Notes: a model not told the origin generated them from the letters alone. DNA of 64,000 bases from Sipunculus nudus (GCA_026874595.1 CM049310.1:39623558-39687557), one strand, 5' to 3'. Positions 21,341 through 32,725 are shown, counted from the first letter of the stretch. Made by a program: numbers and translations.

Positions 21341-21919
21341 TCAACTGCACATGTCTCTCTGAGACAAACCAAAGTCCAGGTCACAGGTCAGGTTCCCACT
21401 GATATCAGGTAAACAGTCCTCCCAGGACCGGAGAGAGATAATTTCTTCCAAGGACAACGGACTATCACAGATGGCAGAGATTGGTTTAGACGAACAGCAG
21501 TTGAACTGTGTGGTATTATCATCTACCGGTAGATGGCAGAATCTGTTTGTCGTCTGATGCGCTGCTGTCGTTGCCATCTTCACAAGAAGAGCTGGTTGTG
21601 GTGCCTTCTGCCCTTGCTCCTCTTCAAGAAGTCCAGGGAATTTACTGTAATCTATGTGATACTCTGATCCGACCTGGATAGAGAGCGGCTGGTCTACCGG
21701 CACGGAGGGTTCTGTTGTCTGCTCTGTATGTGACGTCATCTTGAGGTTCACCATAGGTTCGTATTGGCTGTAACAGTAGTGGTCCATGCTTTCTGTATAA
21801 TCGTCATAACTGTATGAACTGTAACAATGCGAGTCACCCTGAGGCAAATAATCCCTTGAGAGATATGTCGTCTGCTGTAATGGATAGCACCAACTTGGCA
21901 TGAGTAGAGCTGCCATCAT
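21341..21919 (-). CDS. Copy N2: intact SWCY-family protein, 192 aa, function unknown
   Basis: An open frame of 192 codons from ATG 21919 (a second ATG follows at once) to TGA 21341. It is the N-subfamily reference copy. By residue: 1-20 is a conserved start with SWCYP at 9-13; 24-53 is Tyr-rich with eight Tyr and Cys at 32 and 49; 56-75 is MVNLKMTSHTEQTTEPSVPV; 87-100 is YHIDYSKFPGLLEE; 107-116 is APQPALLVKM; 118-155 is a variable Thr/Cys spacer; 156-173 is the acidic-hydrophobic motif SLEEIISLRSWEDCLPDI; the end is LSQRDMCS. No signal peptide, membrane helix, zinc finger or enzyme motif is visible. It looks largely disordered. A short transcriptional co-regulator, induced by an unknown cue through the TATA promoter, is one guess; no family is recognised. 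No intron is evident. Confidence 0.72.
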   Translation of the reverse strand: MMAALLMPSWCYPLQQTTYLSRDYLPQGDSHCYSSYSYDDYTESMDHYCYSQYEPMVNLKMTSHTEQTTEPSVPVDQPLSIQVGSEYHIDYSKFPGLLEEEQGQKAPQPALLVKMATTAAHQTTNRFCHLPVDDNTTQFNCCSSKPISAICDSPLSLEEIISLRSWEDCLPDISGNLTCDLDFGLSQRDMCS

Positions 21920-22420
21920 TATCTTTGCACACGTATTCCTGTGAATGTATATGTTCAGACCTGAACATTATATGTGGTATTCCTCTTGCGTGTGTATCTC
22001 TGTGTATCTCTCTCGGAGTCCTGAGATCAACTGTTGAGGGAAGGAAACCTACTTAATTTATACTGGAAACAGAGGTTCAGTAATGAGCTAGATGTTTGTA
22101 AAGTCAGCACCCTGGACACAAAAGACACTATCAAAGTGCAATGTATCAAAGAACATTGACCAAACAATGTAACCAATTGACTACGTTCAAAAGAACAACG
22201 GATGGCGGTGTCGTCACGGAGGCGTGACCACGTCTTGGCCCCTGTTGGTTAGACGGGGATATATTTTAATTACCCAAACATTGTTTGAAGATACTAATTC
22301 CCCACCCCTGTCCTCGTGGTTTGACACAAATATAGCGTGACCAATCAAGCGCCCAATGCATCACTTACTTTTGTTAGTTTACTAACTACGCTTATACTAA
22401 ATATACTTCAAAGAAGAGTC
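21920..22420 (-). promoter_or_regulatory. N-type promoter of N2
   Basis: On the minus strand CAGTATAAATTAAG (TATA at about 22053-22061) lies about 140 bp upstream of the ATG. Farther out are AACATCTAGCTCATTACTGA, the perfect odd-length dyad CAAACATTGTTTG (22275-22287) and GACCAATCAAGCGCC (about 22339-22353). The same order occurs at N3 and N4. N and V promoters share the dyad and the adjacent GCGTGACC/GCGTGATCC word, so they derive from one ancestor. Confidence 0.6.
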
Positions 22421-22659
22421 AGGTATACCCCATTACATTAATAGGATTGAGCCAGTGCCAATAATCAATCACAGGTGTTAGGATACGGAGTGAGGTTGTT
22501 ATCGAAATTACCGAGTAAAGCATCGTTTGGTTAAGTTTGATTGCAAGATGAAATAGTTTGGTTGTATAAACTTCAAAGCCTCCCGTCAACGATATAACAT
22601 ATAAGCGTCTATTTTTTTCAGTTGTATAAACGTATGGGGCAGGCATGTGTTTCGTACAT

Positions 22660-23043
22660 TAACAGCCTATCTTATATCCAAAAATGGCTGCGCGTATTGT
22701 TCTCGGCTCCTATAGAAATTAGTAAGGCCATGTTATGTGAACTGAAACGGCTGAATGTTGAAAATACAGTCCGATAACACACATGTACTGTAATGTTTAA
22801 GGTGTTTAACTCACTCCTTAATGTATGCTTAGCCTTTGTCCTTCTGAGCCAATAAACTCTCGGTGTTCCTTAGGATCTAATTCTCAGGAAAGACTGGCTC
22901 CTTTTGCTTGCACGGAGACGATGCTGCGATCATTCAGATTCACGGGTGCAAGTATGTGGAATAACCTTCCAGAATCAGTGAAAGCTTCATTGGGACAACA
23001 CTCTATTAAACGAGCACTAAAGCAATATTTACTTCAGATTTAG
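22660..23043 (+). mobile_element. Non-LTR retrotransposon C-terminal fragment
   Basis: The plus strand encodes KMAARIVLG-like sequence near 22683, then SEPINSRCSLGSNSQERLAP and SFRFTGASMWNNLPESVKAS. This is the post-RT C-terminal domain of CR1/L2-like non-LTR elements (compare FSY-GA-LWN-LP). The frame is broken near 22760-22825. It shares ancestry with 32060-32520 and was copied with the surrounding block. Confidence 0.8.
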
Positions 23044-23954
23044 ACTGATCACAGTTTTTCATCAAAGAATATTTTTTTAAGCCATTCATTCCATGCACCA
23101 TAATTATCTTGAACATTACTTATCATACACTGCAAAATCATAAATGTTATCATTCCATTTTTTAAGCAGTTGATGTGCATTATTTATTTATTATAGAATA
23201 GAAGGTGTATTTCTTTCCAAGACAGCGCCATAAAATATGGTCTAAATGTTTATCACCGCCAGGATAGCAAATGGCCATACCCAGTTTATAGACTACGAAG
23301 GAAGGAAACAATTGGATTTTACCAGATCAAACACATTAAAGACTGGATTATTCCAGGTACTTTCCCAATATCGGTTTGGTTCATATTCAACTATATTGTA
23401 GCGCCTGGCTTCCATAGACGTTTATGAAGAATATTCCGATTATCTAGTGATAAAAAATCCCACCCAGATTATACTCCAATTTTGCATATAAATCTGCTAC
23501 AACACCGATGCTTCTTATGCGTAATAAAAAACTATCTTGTCCGTTTTTGCTATGTGATAAGTTCGGGGTTCATGCACGCTGCAGATGTTATGAAAAAAAA
23601 ACAATTATTTATCCCTATCAATGAATGCACTTATCCAGGGAACCACTAAACAAAGTTTCCTCGAAAATGTTGCGAATATAAAATAAACTGGAAAATTTAC
23701 ACATGAAGTAACTTTTCATTTGTTGTAAGATCTATTTCCAACTATCACCTTTTATAATCGTTTGCCTACGAACTTCCTTGTGAGACAACACGTCCAACTG
23801 TGTCTGAATTTATCGATTGTTATGGTACTTGGACGGAAAGGCGAAATTGCATTGTGAAACAATATGAGAAAGATTGCAAAGTTATGCAGTCTTTCAGTTA
23901 TAGAGTATATGTTGCTCTATGACTATGTCGCCCTTATCATCGTTGTGTGTACTT
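23044..23954. other. Non-genic stretch
   Basis: AT-rich, no gene supported. ATGCAGTCTTTCAGTYAYA near 23885 also occurs at 14772, marking the duplicated setting of the pyrimidine tract. Confidence 0.5.
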
Positions 23955-24275
23955 ACATCGCTCATCCCCTACACCTCCTTGTTCCTTTACTCCCTGGCTC
24001 ACTTAGACTTCCCATTCACTCCCTCATTCACTCGGCCCTCTGTCACTTCCCTCATTTACTCCTCCTCTCCACCTTCTTCCTTAACTCCTCTTTCACTTAC
24101 TCACTTACTCCTAATCAACCGCTCGCTCACTCCTTCTTAACTCCCTCCTTTACTCATTCGCTCTTCCCTCAGTCGTTCCCCATTAATTTACCCGCCCGCT
24201 CCCTCGCACTCTCCATCTCCGTCATCCACCCCCCCTTCTTCTTCACTCCCTCCCCCTCCCCCTCACTTATTCAAT
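23955..24275. repeat. Pyrimidine-rich low-complexity tract
   Basis: CCTCATTCACTC / CTCCTCTCCACC type sequence, third instance after 9826-10450 and 14862-15000. Long open frames here are not genes. Confidence 0.75.
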
Positions 24276-24790
24276 ATTCTTCCTGTTCCTTCGATACAGT
24301 GCAGACTCCTAAGGGCCTTTGTCTTGACACAACATGCGGGCTAGTTTGTTGATGAGGGTCCTGGGTGGATGGATGAATACCCCTTTCCTATATGGATATA
24401 CTAGTATTCAAAATCTATATAATTATATAATTATTGTTTATGTGGCCCTCTATAAAATAAGACAGACTGGACAAACAAGCCCTAATAAAGCTTTATTAAC
24501 AAAAAAGTAAATAGCCAGAATAGCACAAGATATAGATAGAAAAGGAACATTCACATATTTATAAAGACTCGGGGACCACAAAGTTCAAGTATCTTCAGAC
24601 AAAGGCCTTCCTATATTATTTATTCTCTTATAAGTTTACACCTGGCACACAGTCCTTAAAACAGACATTACAATATTAGGGATAACAACACCAAAATGGG
24701 TGTCAACTGATCAGGAACAGGGATGGGGAGGGGGAATCACAGTTATGCATTTTCACCTGAGAAAGAGGGCGCAACCATTCTATTGTAAAA
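24276..24790. other. Non-genic stretch
   Basis: Nothing supported except CACCTGAGAAAGAGGGCG near 24760, a dispersed-repeat word also found at 20303, 26786 and 44926. Confidence 0.45.
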
Positions 24791-24799
24791 ATTCAGTGT

Positions 24800-25137
24800 A
24801 TCCCTTGTTATTTCGTTTTAATTAACATCACACATTGATTGGTTCACACATGAAAACCCGATCCTCACAGTGGACAAGCCATGGTCACGCCTGACTGGCG
24901 ACGACAACTCAAGCTCTCTTTCTTCTTTGAGGAACAGTTAATAAGTTATCAACAGACACCATTGTTTTTACAGTTCTTCCTCAGTGGCTTTGTGTAACAA
25001 ACTCTGAGCACTTCAAAAGACGGCAGTCATCATATAAGAATACTGCCCCGTCAGTCCTCAGCAAATGGTTCAGAACCCCAAGTCGATTTACCTATATTTA
25101 CCAAGTACCTATATTTATTGGTGTGATAAGTGATGAT
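24800..25137 (+). promoter_or_regulatory. V-type promoter of V4
   Basis: AACATCACACATTGATTGGT (decayed dyad), ATCCTCACAGTGGACAAGCC, GGCGACGACAACTCAAGCTC and AGTTAATAAGTTATCAACAG, then CATCATATAAGAAT (TATA at 25032-25038) about 105 bp before the ATG. Confidence 0.55.
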
Positions 25138-25720
25138 ATGGCAGCTCTACTCATGTCAAATTGGTGCTCTCCATTACAACTGACGACACCTTTCTCAAGG
25201 AATTATTTACTTAAGGCGATTCGCGGTGTAATAGTCCATACAGTTATACAGAATATACAGGCAGTATGGATCACCACTGTTACAGTAAACCCATGGTGAA
25301 CCTCAAGATGACGTCACATACAGAGCAGACGACAGAACCGTCCGTGCCCGTAGATCAGTTTCTCTCCATCCAGGTCGGATCAGAGTATCACATAGATTAC
25401 AGTACATTTCCTGGACTTCTTGAAGAGGAGCGAGGCCAGAGGGCGCCAAAAACCAGCTCTTATTGTGAAGATGGCACCGACAGAAGCGCAGCAGACGTTG
25501 GACAGAGGCTGCCCTCTACCGGCAGATGGTGACATCACACAGTCATACACGCTGTTTGCCTCTGCAGAATTCTGAGTTTAGTGAGAATGAGAGCGGCCGT
25601 GAGAGTTTGTGTCCTTGGAAGAAATTATCCCACTCAGGTCCTGGGAGGACTGTTTACCTGATATCAGTGTGGACTTTATCTGTGACCTGGACATTGGCCA
25701 AAACTGTTCAGCACATCTGA
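25138..25720 (+). pseudogene. Copy V4: SWCY-family gene with several frameshifts
   Basis: The ATG at 25138 gives MAALLMSNWCSPLQLTTPFS, then loses phase in the QGDS segment and ends after 53 codons. A second phase (from about 25266) carries the invariant centre up to ERGQRAP, where an extra A shifts it again. A third phase from about 25526 carries the remains of the SLEEII tail region. The normal stop context is lost. At least three lesions make this a clear pseudogene, although the central nucleotide sequence is still very close to the intact copies. Confidence 0.88.
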
Positions 25721-25745
25721 GATATTGCCTGTGATATATATATAT

Positions 25746-25751
25746 AATAAA
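25746..25751 (+). terminator. Polyadenylation signal in the V4 3' flank
   Basis: AATAAA in TATATAATAAAGACTG; a second one lies near 25855 in the context also seen after V3. Confidence 0.4.
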
Positions 25752-25919
25752 GACTGTTGATCTTTATACCTGTATGTGTATATACATTTAAATATGTCAT
25801 ATGAATTCTGTTACACATATCTGTTGATACTCTTTTATTCTATTTCTATATTATAATAAATATATACTATATATCCTCAGAAGTTGTCTCCGTTCCTGTG
25901 TCATCCGAACTCTATCACA

Positions 25920-25975
25920 TTTTCCTGTGTGTGTGTATGTGTGTGTGGGTGTGGGGGGGGGGGGCGGAGGGGAAA
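25920..25975 (+). repeat. (GT)n/poly-G microsatellite in the V4 3' flank
   Basis: GTGTGTGTATGTGTGTGTGG followed by a G run; positional counterpart of the (GA)n after V3. Confidence 0.85.
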
Positions 25976-26969
25976 GAAAGAGTAACCTTAATTTACTTAA
26001 AAGTTTGCTGTTGGAATCTGATCAAATAAAAGACTAATAAAAATACTTTTAAAGAAAATTGAAATCGAACTCCATTAATCCGAAATTTCTAGGGGCCAAT
26101 AATTTGATTAACTTGTTGCAAGATAGGGATGAAAGGGGGGCGCTCAGATTTTCCTTCTCACAAGCTTCTGGATAAATTATCAATCGATGTCAATTTTTGT
26201 CGTCAGTCTGTCATACCGTCCGTTTATAATTCCGTCCCACTGTCATTCCGTCTGTCATTTTACTTATGAATCTGAAATTTGACATACACTTAGGTGCTTA
26301 GTATTTTTGAAAGCCTTCAGGTTTCTTCCAGATGAAGTGCTACAGTGTTAAATGTTATCTTTAACTTAAAGGTACGGATATATTTGCACTGCTAGATTAT
26401 TATATGATTTTTATTATGAAATTGTGTGAAATGTTTTGTACCTTTGCAGTACATTTGCATATTTTGCATGGTAATAATAATACAATACTAGCTAGATATA
26501 TGCAACCGCCGAACGATCACAGGAAGCCACTTTATACGGGGGAGGGGGGCTTACAGGAAGGGTGCTATCACTGAATACTAAAATTTAAAGAACCACGGAG
26601 CTCTAATTGTAATTTGACACCTTTACTACCTTACATTGCTTATTCACTGATTCCCGACCAAACCAACACCTGTGGTACAGGTACAGTGAACCATTACATT
26701 GCCAACAGGAGCCACACCATAAGCCGTGTTAATTGTTTAAGGACAAGGAAAAGTGAGGGTAGCAGCCATAAGGATACATTTACACCTCAGAAAGTAGACC
26801 GAGCACCTGAGAGAATAAAGGAGACACACAGTTTACTATATTAATTACTATAATTATGATTGTAAACATTGAATCAGTCCTTCTGTTGTAATAACTTAGT
26901 TTATGGCTTTACTCTTTTAAGATGAAAGGTAGATTGTTAACAACAATGAGTAAAGGTACACTGCTTGAC

Positions 26970-27110
26970 GGGGCACGCTTCAGCTCTGTCCAACCGTTAT
27001 TACCTGTATGGTTATTAAGTAACATCAAACAATGTTTGGTTCCTAAGTGAAAGCACCAAGCATTCACATTGAACAAGCCATGGTTACGCCTGACTGGCCA
27101 ATAAAACCAC
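26970..27110 (+). promoter_or_regulatory. Orphan family upstream block, module copy 2
   Basis: GGCACGCTTCAGCTCTGTCC, ATCAAACAATGTTTGGTTCC with the dyad at 27026-27038, and AACAAGCCATGGTTACGCCT. The promoter-proximal half and any coding region are absent. Confidence 0.55.
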
Positions 27111-27477
27111 TGCAGTAAGATGGAGGAGGAATTTATGGGTACAGTGATTCCTTCTCAGAGAAAAATTAGTTTATTTATTATAATATTTTTATCATGATCG
27201 ATTGATTGATTGTACTCTGCGTGGTCTTTTAAACTCCCGAAACAACCTAAAATCATACTCCATGTTTCCTTAGCCTTATTTATACTCCCTTGCATTTCCT
27301 GAGTAACTGAATTCCTTTTCTTTCTTTACAAATAAGGCCTGTTAATAGGACCACCAGATCTGATAATTCATGTGAAGTTAATGATCCCATTCTGTCACTA
27401 CACACACACATCTATCTATCCATATTTGTCTGTCTGTCTTTAAATTTATCGGTCTGTCTGTCTATCTGTCTTTTTAT

Positions 27478-27480
<3 letters not shown>

Positions 27481-27519
<39 letters not shown>
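27481..27519. repeat. (TC)n microsatellite
   Basis: About 39 bp of pure TC, preceded by CTGT/CTAT tetranucleotide words. Confidence 0.95.
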
Positions 27520-27522
<3 letters not shown>

Positions 27523-27882
27523 GGTCCAATAGTTTCCCGTTAATCTATAATGTTATTATTTTATCAACTTTGTTCTGATCCACTCTAAATGCCAATAACT
27601 ACAGACAAAAGGTGTTCGGTTGGTCATACTATATATTATAAACAACCACAGCATGAATTGAAATTAAATCAAATTCTTTCATCAATACCAAACTATTGAT
27701 TCTGAAATTATACTACGAAAAGCACAGAAACATTTTCCTATAACGTTATAATTACTTTCCCTTTCCAACCTTTCCCTTCACCTTTTCGAAGCAATCTTTT
27801 TATTAACAAAAAATGTTTCCCTGGGTATCAAATGAACCACTCCAAGAGAGGTTGTTGCAACCCAAACAACGCATTGACCCGG

Positions 27883-27885
<3 letters not shown>

Positions 27886-27946
<61 letters not shown>
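27886..27946. repeat. (GA)n microsatellite
   Basis: About 60 bp of uninterrupted GA within the V downstream module. Confidence 0.95.
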
Positions 27947-27947
<1 letters not shown>

Positions 27948-28450
27948 CAGCAGCAGCACGTTCGTTCTTGACAGACAGGGATCCCGTTGGCACCTATTTG
28001 ACACTTCCAAAGTCCTAATGTTTAACACCTATTCATGAGTTAATAATTTTGATAATGTTAATAAGGTTTCCACATAATAGGAGAATTATTTTGAAGTTTA
28101 ATTTACAGATATCTCCCCGTATATTTAATATGAGATACAAAAAATTATTCACGATAATTTCGGAGAAACCTCCCCTGATGGATAATGTTTCACCGTGCAC
28201 CGCTCTTTTTCTGTTTCTGCGCAGAATACCTTTGAAGGTCTCAGTGACCTCGAATAAGACTTTCCCAGGAAAATTTTCTCGATCTGCATGTTGATACATT
28301 GACTGGCGAAGATTGTGCTTCCTAGCCTAGTGATAATTTGTGAACAATACATTTACAATACAATACAATCAGTATATCCTTTTTTATTCCCATAATCAAT
28401 ACTTTTAAAATATAGTTATTTTATACTCAGTAGCTTGTAACGCCGATTCT

Positions 28451-30285
28451 TCCCTGGCACAGGATCACTCTGGCCCGTGGCCAGGTTCATTTGAAACATT
28501 AAGAAAGGATGCCCAAGGAAAGCCAAGCACTCTCACACACACCCATGAAACAAACAACTAAGACAGTTGGTATATAACCCACTTTGGTACTACTATAGAA
28601 CGCGGGCTTCAGCCAAACAACCATAGGATACTGCTGCTTGCATCTCAATTTTGCCACTTATTTTTACCTGCCACTTACACTCTTTTCCATTACATAAATC
28701 CTAAACATCATAACGTCCGTCCGTATACACTCATAACCTCATCGAGACATGTGCATTGTTGATCCTACGGTTGCCTTGGTGCAAGGCTGAGAATTACACA
28801 CCAGGTGACCCGGGCTCCATACTCAGCCTTGAATATGTTCTTACGAAATATCGTAGCGGTCCTTCTGATATATCAGAAGGAAAGAATAAAGAGTAATTAA
28901 GAATAAGATGCAGCTTAAACTATGTTCACTCTACCTATATATCCTTTGTATATCAGTTTCCACACATGTGGAGTCTCCTGTTTATGTCATATATGATATA
29001 ACAGCATTTTATCATGAAGAGAAGAGCAGTAGACCATCACTGACACAGCCATGTTGCTGAGGCATGAACTCTGGTCACCCATGACCTGACCTGTGACCTG
29101 ACTTCTGGTGTACCAGAGTAATTTATTGCTAATAAATCTATTTAAAAAAATCTTATTTCATGAATAATACTTATGAGTAAATGATAATATATGGCTTCAA
29201 TAAGTCCTTTATAAGTTTATGGCTATATCTTTTACGGTTTTAACAAATTTGCCTATGGAAGTTATGGAAACAATATTTACTATAATTTATTTGGAACAAT
29301 AATCAGAGGACAACTTTTCTCATATCAATAAGGTCAAGGACAGGGTCATGTGACAAAAGATAAACATGACCGCATGGCAGGCTAAAAAAAACAACAGGAG
29401 TTGAAATCTTAACAATTTCCTTATAAGGGCACTTCTACATAATTTATTTTTACTCCAGAACAGTTTATTAGCCATTATTGGTAAGAAATTTGCTAAATTG
29501 CCTCCATTTTCTCTGTTTATTTTGCAAATATACCAATATACCCCTGCTACGCTTTTCCATAAGAGGATCCCCATAACTGAAATCTCATTTCAGTTATGAA
29601 CCCATAACAAATCCTACAGTCACTTTGAGGCCCGCGTTCTATAGTGGCTCCCAAACTTTTTGTATTGACTATATACACAGTGTAACAGGCTCACCAATAT
29701 TGCATCAGAATTTGAGGAATATCTGTTGTCACAGGTTGGTTGTGGCTGCGGCCGGTTGTCATGGTATCCTCCACTAACAGGGTTACTTCCGGTGCCTGGT
29801 TTTCCCGATGTTTTTGGTGGCTTCAGTACAGATATGCTTGGCCAAAGATTGTTTTCAACTTCTGTTGCATGCGTCTATAAATAAAAATTCTGTTAGAGAG
29901 TTGGTTACAGTTAAATGTTCGTTTGGCAAAATGTCCTCTGATTTTAACATGGTTCATGCTTTTCGAAGCAGTGGGTGTTCAGCTCAATGGTTCCAGGTTC
30001 ACAGACCAACTCTGACCTTCACACAAATTCCTTATGCACCAAGACACACACAAAAAAGAACAATCATTACACCCTCACTTTGAGTTGTATGATAACTGGG
30101 GCATTAGAAAGGACTTGTGATAGTGAGTAAGGGAATTCTTGTCCAGCAGAAAATAAAATGAAGGGGACAACAATACACAGGGCATTGAAAAGCTGGACCT
30201 TAATTATCACAGTAAAGTAATGCACTCATGTTTACCCTCGCATTTCCCCATTTTTCTGAATATAACATTACATTCTTGCTATTTA
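28451..30285. mobile_element. ~1.8-kb insertion relative to block 1, with inner inverted repeats
   Basis: This stretch is absent from the equivalent place in the first duplicated block (near 20890-20960). Inside it ACTATAGAACGCGGGC at 28592-28607 and its exact reverse complement at 29630-29645 are 1.05 kb apart. A perfect 12-bp hairpin (CATAACTGAAAT, 3-nt loop) lies at 29572-29598, close to the right-hand arm. No transposase frame is seen. It may be a non-autonomous DNA element or two nested insertions. The 91-codon plus frame at 29808-30083 has no recognisable domain. Confidence 0.5.
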
Positions 30286-30439
30286 CAAAAAGTTATTTAT
30301 TCATTTTTGTACTTGCTGACTATGATTGTTTCATCAGGATTATGGGTCATACATTACAGGTGACGGTTAGTGTTAGGATCCCAGTTTTGATACCATAAAC
30401 TTGGAAATTTGCGTTGCAGTTTTTGATTGTATTCGCACT

Positions 30440-30485
30440 CCTTTGCTCTCTCCCTCTCTCTCTCTCTCACACACACACACACCCA
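30440..30485. repeat. (TC)n(CA)n microsatellite downstream of N3
   Basis: CTCTCTCCCTCTCTCTCTCTC followed by ACACACACACAC, the same place as in N2. Confidence 0.9.
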
Positions 30486-30701
30486 CCATCACACACAACG
30501 CCCTACACAGGAGGACCATTTAACAGACAAAAGATTGAAGGCATAACACATTGATTTTTAATTATATTATGTAATGCACAACAACCAATAACAAATATCA
30601 CGTAAATTATAAATATCACATTCATTCATGTTGTCATTGCAGAATAAAAGGTTTAAATATCACAGAAAGTTTCACAGTTTAGAGGCCCATGTATAAAGTC
30701 A

Positions 30702-31318
30702 TCAACTGCACATGTCTCTCTGAGACGGACCAAAGTCCAGGTCACAGATAAGGTTCCCACTGATATCAGGTAAACAGTCCTCCCAGGACCTGAGAGAGAT
30801 AATTTCCTCCAAAGACAACGGACTATGGACCTGAGAGAGATAATTTCCTCCAAAGACAACGGACTACCACAGAGGGCAGGGTTTGGTTGAGACGAACAGC
30901 AGTTGAACCGTGTGGTATTCTCATCTACCGGTAGAGGGCAGCCTCTGTATGTCGTCTTATGCGCTTCTGTCATTGCTGTCTTCACAAGAAGAGCTGGTTG
31001 TGGCGTACTCTGTCCTCGCTCCTCTTCAAGAAGTCCAGGGAATTTACTGTAATCTACATGATACTCTGATCCGACCTGGATAGAGAGCGGCTGGTGTAGG
31101 GGCACGGCGGGTTCTGTCGTCTGCTCTGTATGTGACGTCATCTTGAGGTTCACCATGGGTTCTTATTGGCTGTAACAGTAATGTCCCATGCTTTCCGTAT
31201 AATCATCATAACTGTAAGAACTGTAACAATGCGAGTCACCCTGAGGCAAATAATCCCTTGGAAAAAATGTCGTCTGCTGTAATGGATAGCACCAACTTGA
31301 CATGAGTACAGTTGACAT
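30702..31318 (-). pseudogene. Copy N3: SWCY-family gene with nonsense codon and 41-bp duplication
   Basis: From the ancestral ATG (31318; it now reads MSTVLMSSWCYPLQQ) the frame is intact to codon 52, where TAC has become TAA (31163-31165) within YCYSQ-EP. Downstream the frame is open through the centre. A 41-bp tandem duplication (30787-30868) repeats the codons for SLEEIISLRS and shifts phase, so the C-terminus is scrambled. An internal Met at 31156 could start a 167-residue product, but with the wrong tail. The ancestral stop aligns at 30702-30704. Confidence 0.88.
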
Positions 31319-31850
31319 CTCTGCACCCATATGCCAATGATTAAATGACAGTGGATGTTCAGACTTTGGTATTGTATCCGACCTGCATATGCACTATATA
31401 TGGTATTCCTCTTGCGTATGTAATACTGTGTATCTCTCTCGGAGTCCTGAAATTAACTATGGAGGGAGGGAAAGCTTCTTAATTTATACTGGAAACAGAG
31501 GTTCAGTAATAAGCTAGATGTTTGTAACGTCAGGATCCTGGACACAAAAAACACTGAATCAAAGTACAATGTATCAAAGAACATTGCCCAAACAACGTAA
31601 CCCATTTACTGCGTTCAAAAGAACAACAGATGGCATTGTCGTCACGGAGGCGTGGCCACGGGTTGTCCTCTGTTGGTAAGTCGGGATAACGTATTAATTA
31701 CCCAAACAATGTTTGAAGATAACTAATTAACCACTTCTGGCCTCCTAGTTTGACAGAAATATAGCGTGACCAATCAAGCGCCCCATGCATCACTTACTTT
31801 TGTTAGTTAACTAACTAAGCTTGTACTAAATATACTCCAAAGAAGAATCA
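31319..31850 (-). promoter_or_regulatory. N-type promoter of N3
   Basis: Minus strand: TATA-like AGTATAAATTAAG (31481-31490), about 165 bp upstream of the ATG, then the dyad CAAACAATGTTTG at 31703-31715 and GACCAATCAAGCGCC near 31768. Very close to the N2 promoter although the gene is dead. Confidence 0.55.
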
Positions 31851-32059
31851 GGTAGACCGCATAACATCAATAGGATTGAACCAGTGCTTATAATCAATTA
31901 CAGTTGTAAGGATACGGAGTGAGGTTGTTACCGCAATTACCGACTTAAGCACCGTTTGGTTAAATTTGATTACAAGGCGATATAGTTTGGTTATACGATC
32001 TTTAAAGCCTCTCCACAACGATATAACATATTAGCGTCTATTTTTTATTGTATAAACGT

Positions 32060-32520
32060 ATGGGACAGGCATGTGTTCCGTACATAAACAGCCTATCTCC
32101 TATCCAAAAAGGGCTGCGCGTATTGTTCTCGGTTTTCCTACAGAGACTAATAGTAATGCCATGTTTTGTGAACTGAAACGGCTGAATTTTGAGAAAGCAG
32201 TCCGAAATCACAAATGTACTGTAATGTTTAAGGTGTTTAACACACTTATTCCTGGGTATATACTTAGTTCTTTCTCTACTGAGCCAGTGAACTCTCTGTA
32301 TTCCTTAAGATCTAACTCTCGAGAAAGACCGGCTCTGCCTTTTGCTCGCATGGAGACGATGGGGCGGTCATTCGGATTCACGGGTGCAAGTATGTTAAAT
32401 AACCTTCCAAAAACAGTGAAAGATTCAGTGGGACCACACTCTTTTAACGGACACTTCAGCAATATCTACTTCAGATTCAGACTGATCATAATGTATCATC
32501 ATAGAATATTTTGTTTTTAG
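32060..32520 (+). mobile_element. Non-LTR retrotransposon C-terminal fragment
   Basis: Open for 149 codons (32071-32520): PKRAARIVLGFPTETNS, CELKRLNFEKAVRNHKCTVM, KVFNTLIPGYI, YSLRSNSRERPALPFAR and SFGFTGASMLNNLPKTVKD. This is the conserved C-terminal region after RT in CR1/L2-like elements. It is the better preserved twin of 22660-23043 and lies beyond N3 as that one lies beyond N2. Confidence 0.85.
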
Positions 32521-32664
32521 CCATTCATTCCATGCATCATATAGTTATCTTGAACATAACGTAATTTTATCATACACTGTATAATCATAAATTTTATCAT
32601 TCCATATTTATAGACAGTTTATGTGCATTATTTATTCCATTTGAAGAAGCTTGTGATTTGCATA

Positions 32665-32666
<2 letters not shown>

Positions 32667-32722
<56 letters not shown>
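32667..32722. repeat. (TA)n microsatellite
   Basis: About 56 bp of TA. Confidence 0.95.

Positions 32723-32725
<3 letters not shown>

Larger units (their letters stand above)
25980..28450 (+). repeat. V downstream module, copy 2 (segmental duplication)
   Basis: Collinear with 18130-20960. Shared landmarks are the CCGTCCGTTTATAATTCCGT run near 26216, GAACGATCACAGGAAGCCAC, an orphan upstream block (26970-27110), a (TC)n at 27481-27519, a (GA)n at 27886-27946 followed by GCAGCAGCAGCACGTTCG, and ACGATAATTTCGGAGAAACC near 28152. No gene. The match to copy 1 ends near 28450. Confidence 0.78.
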
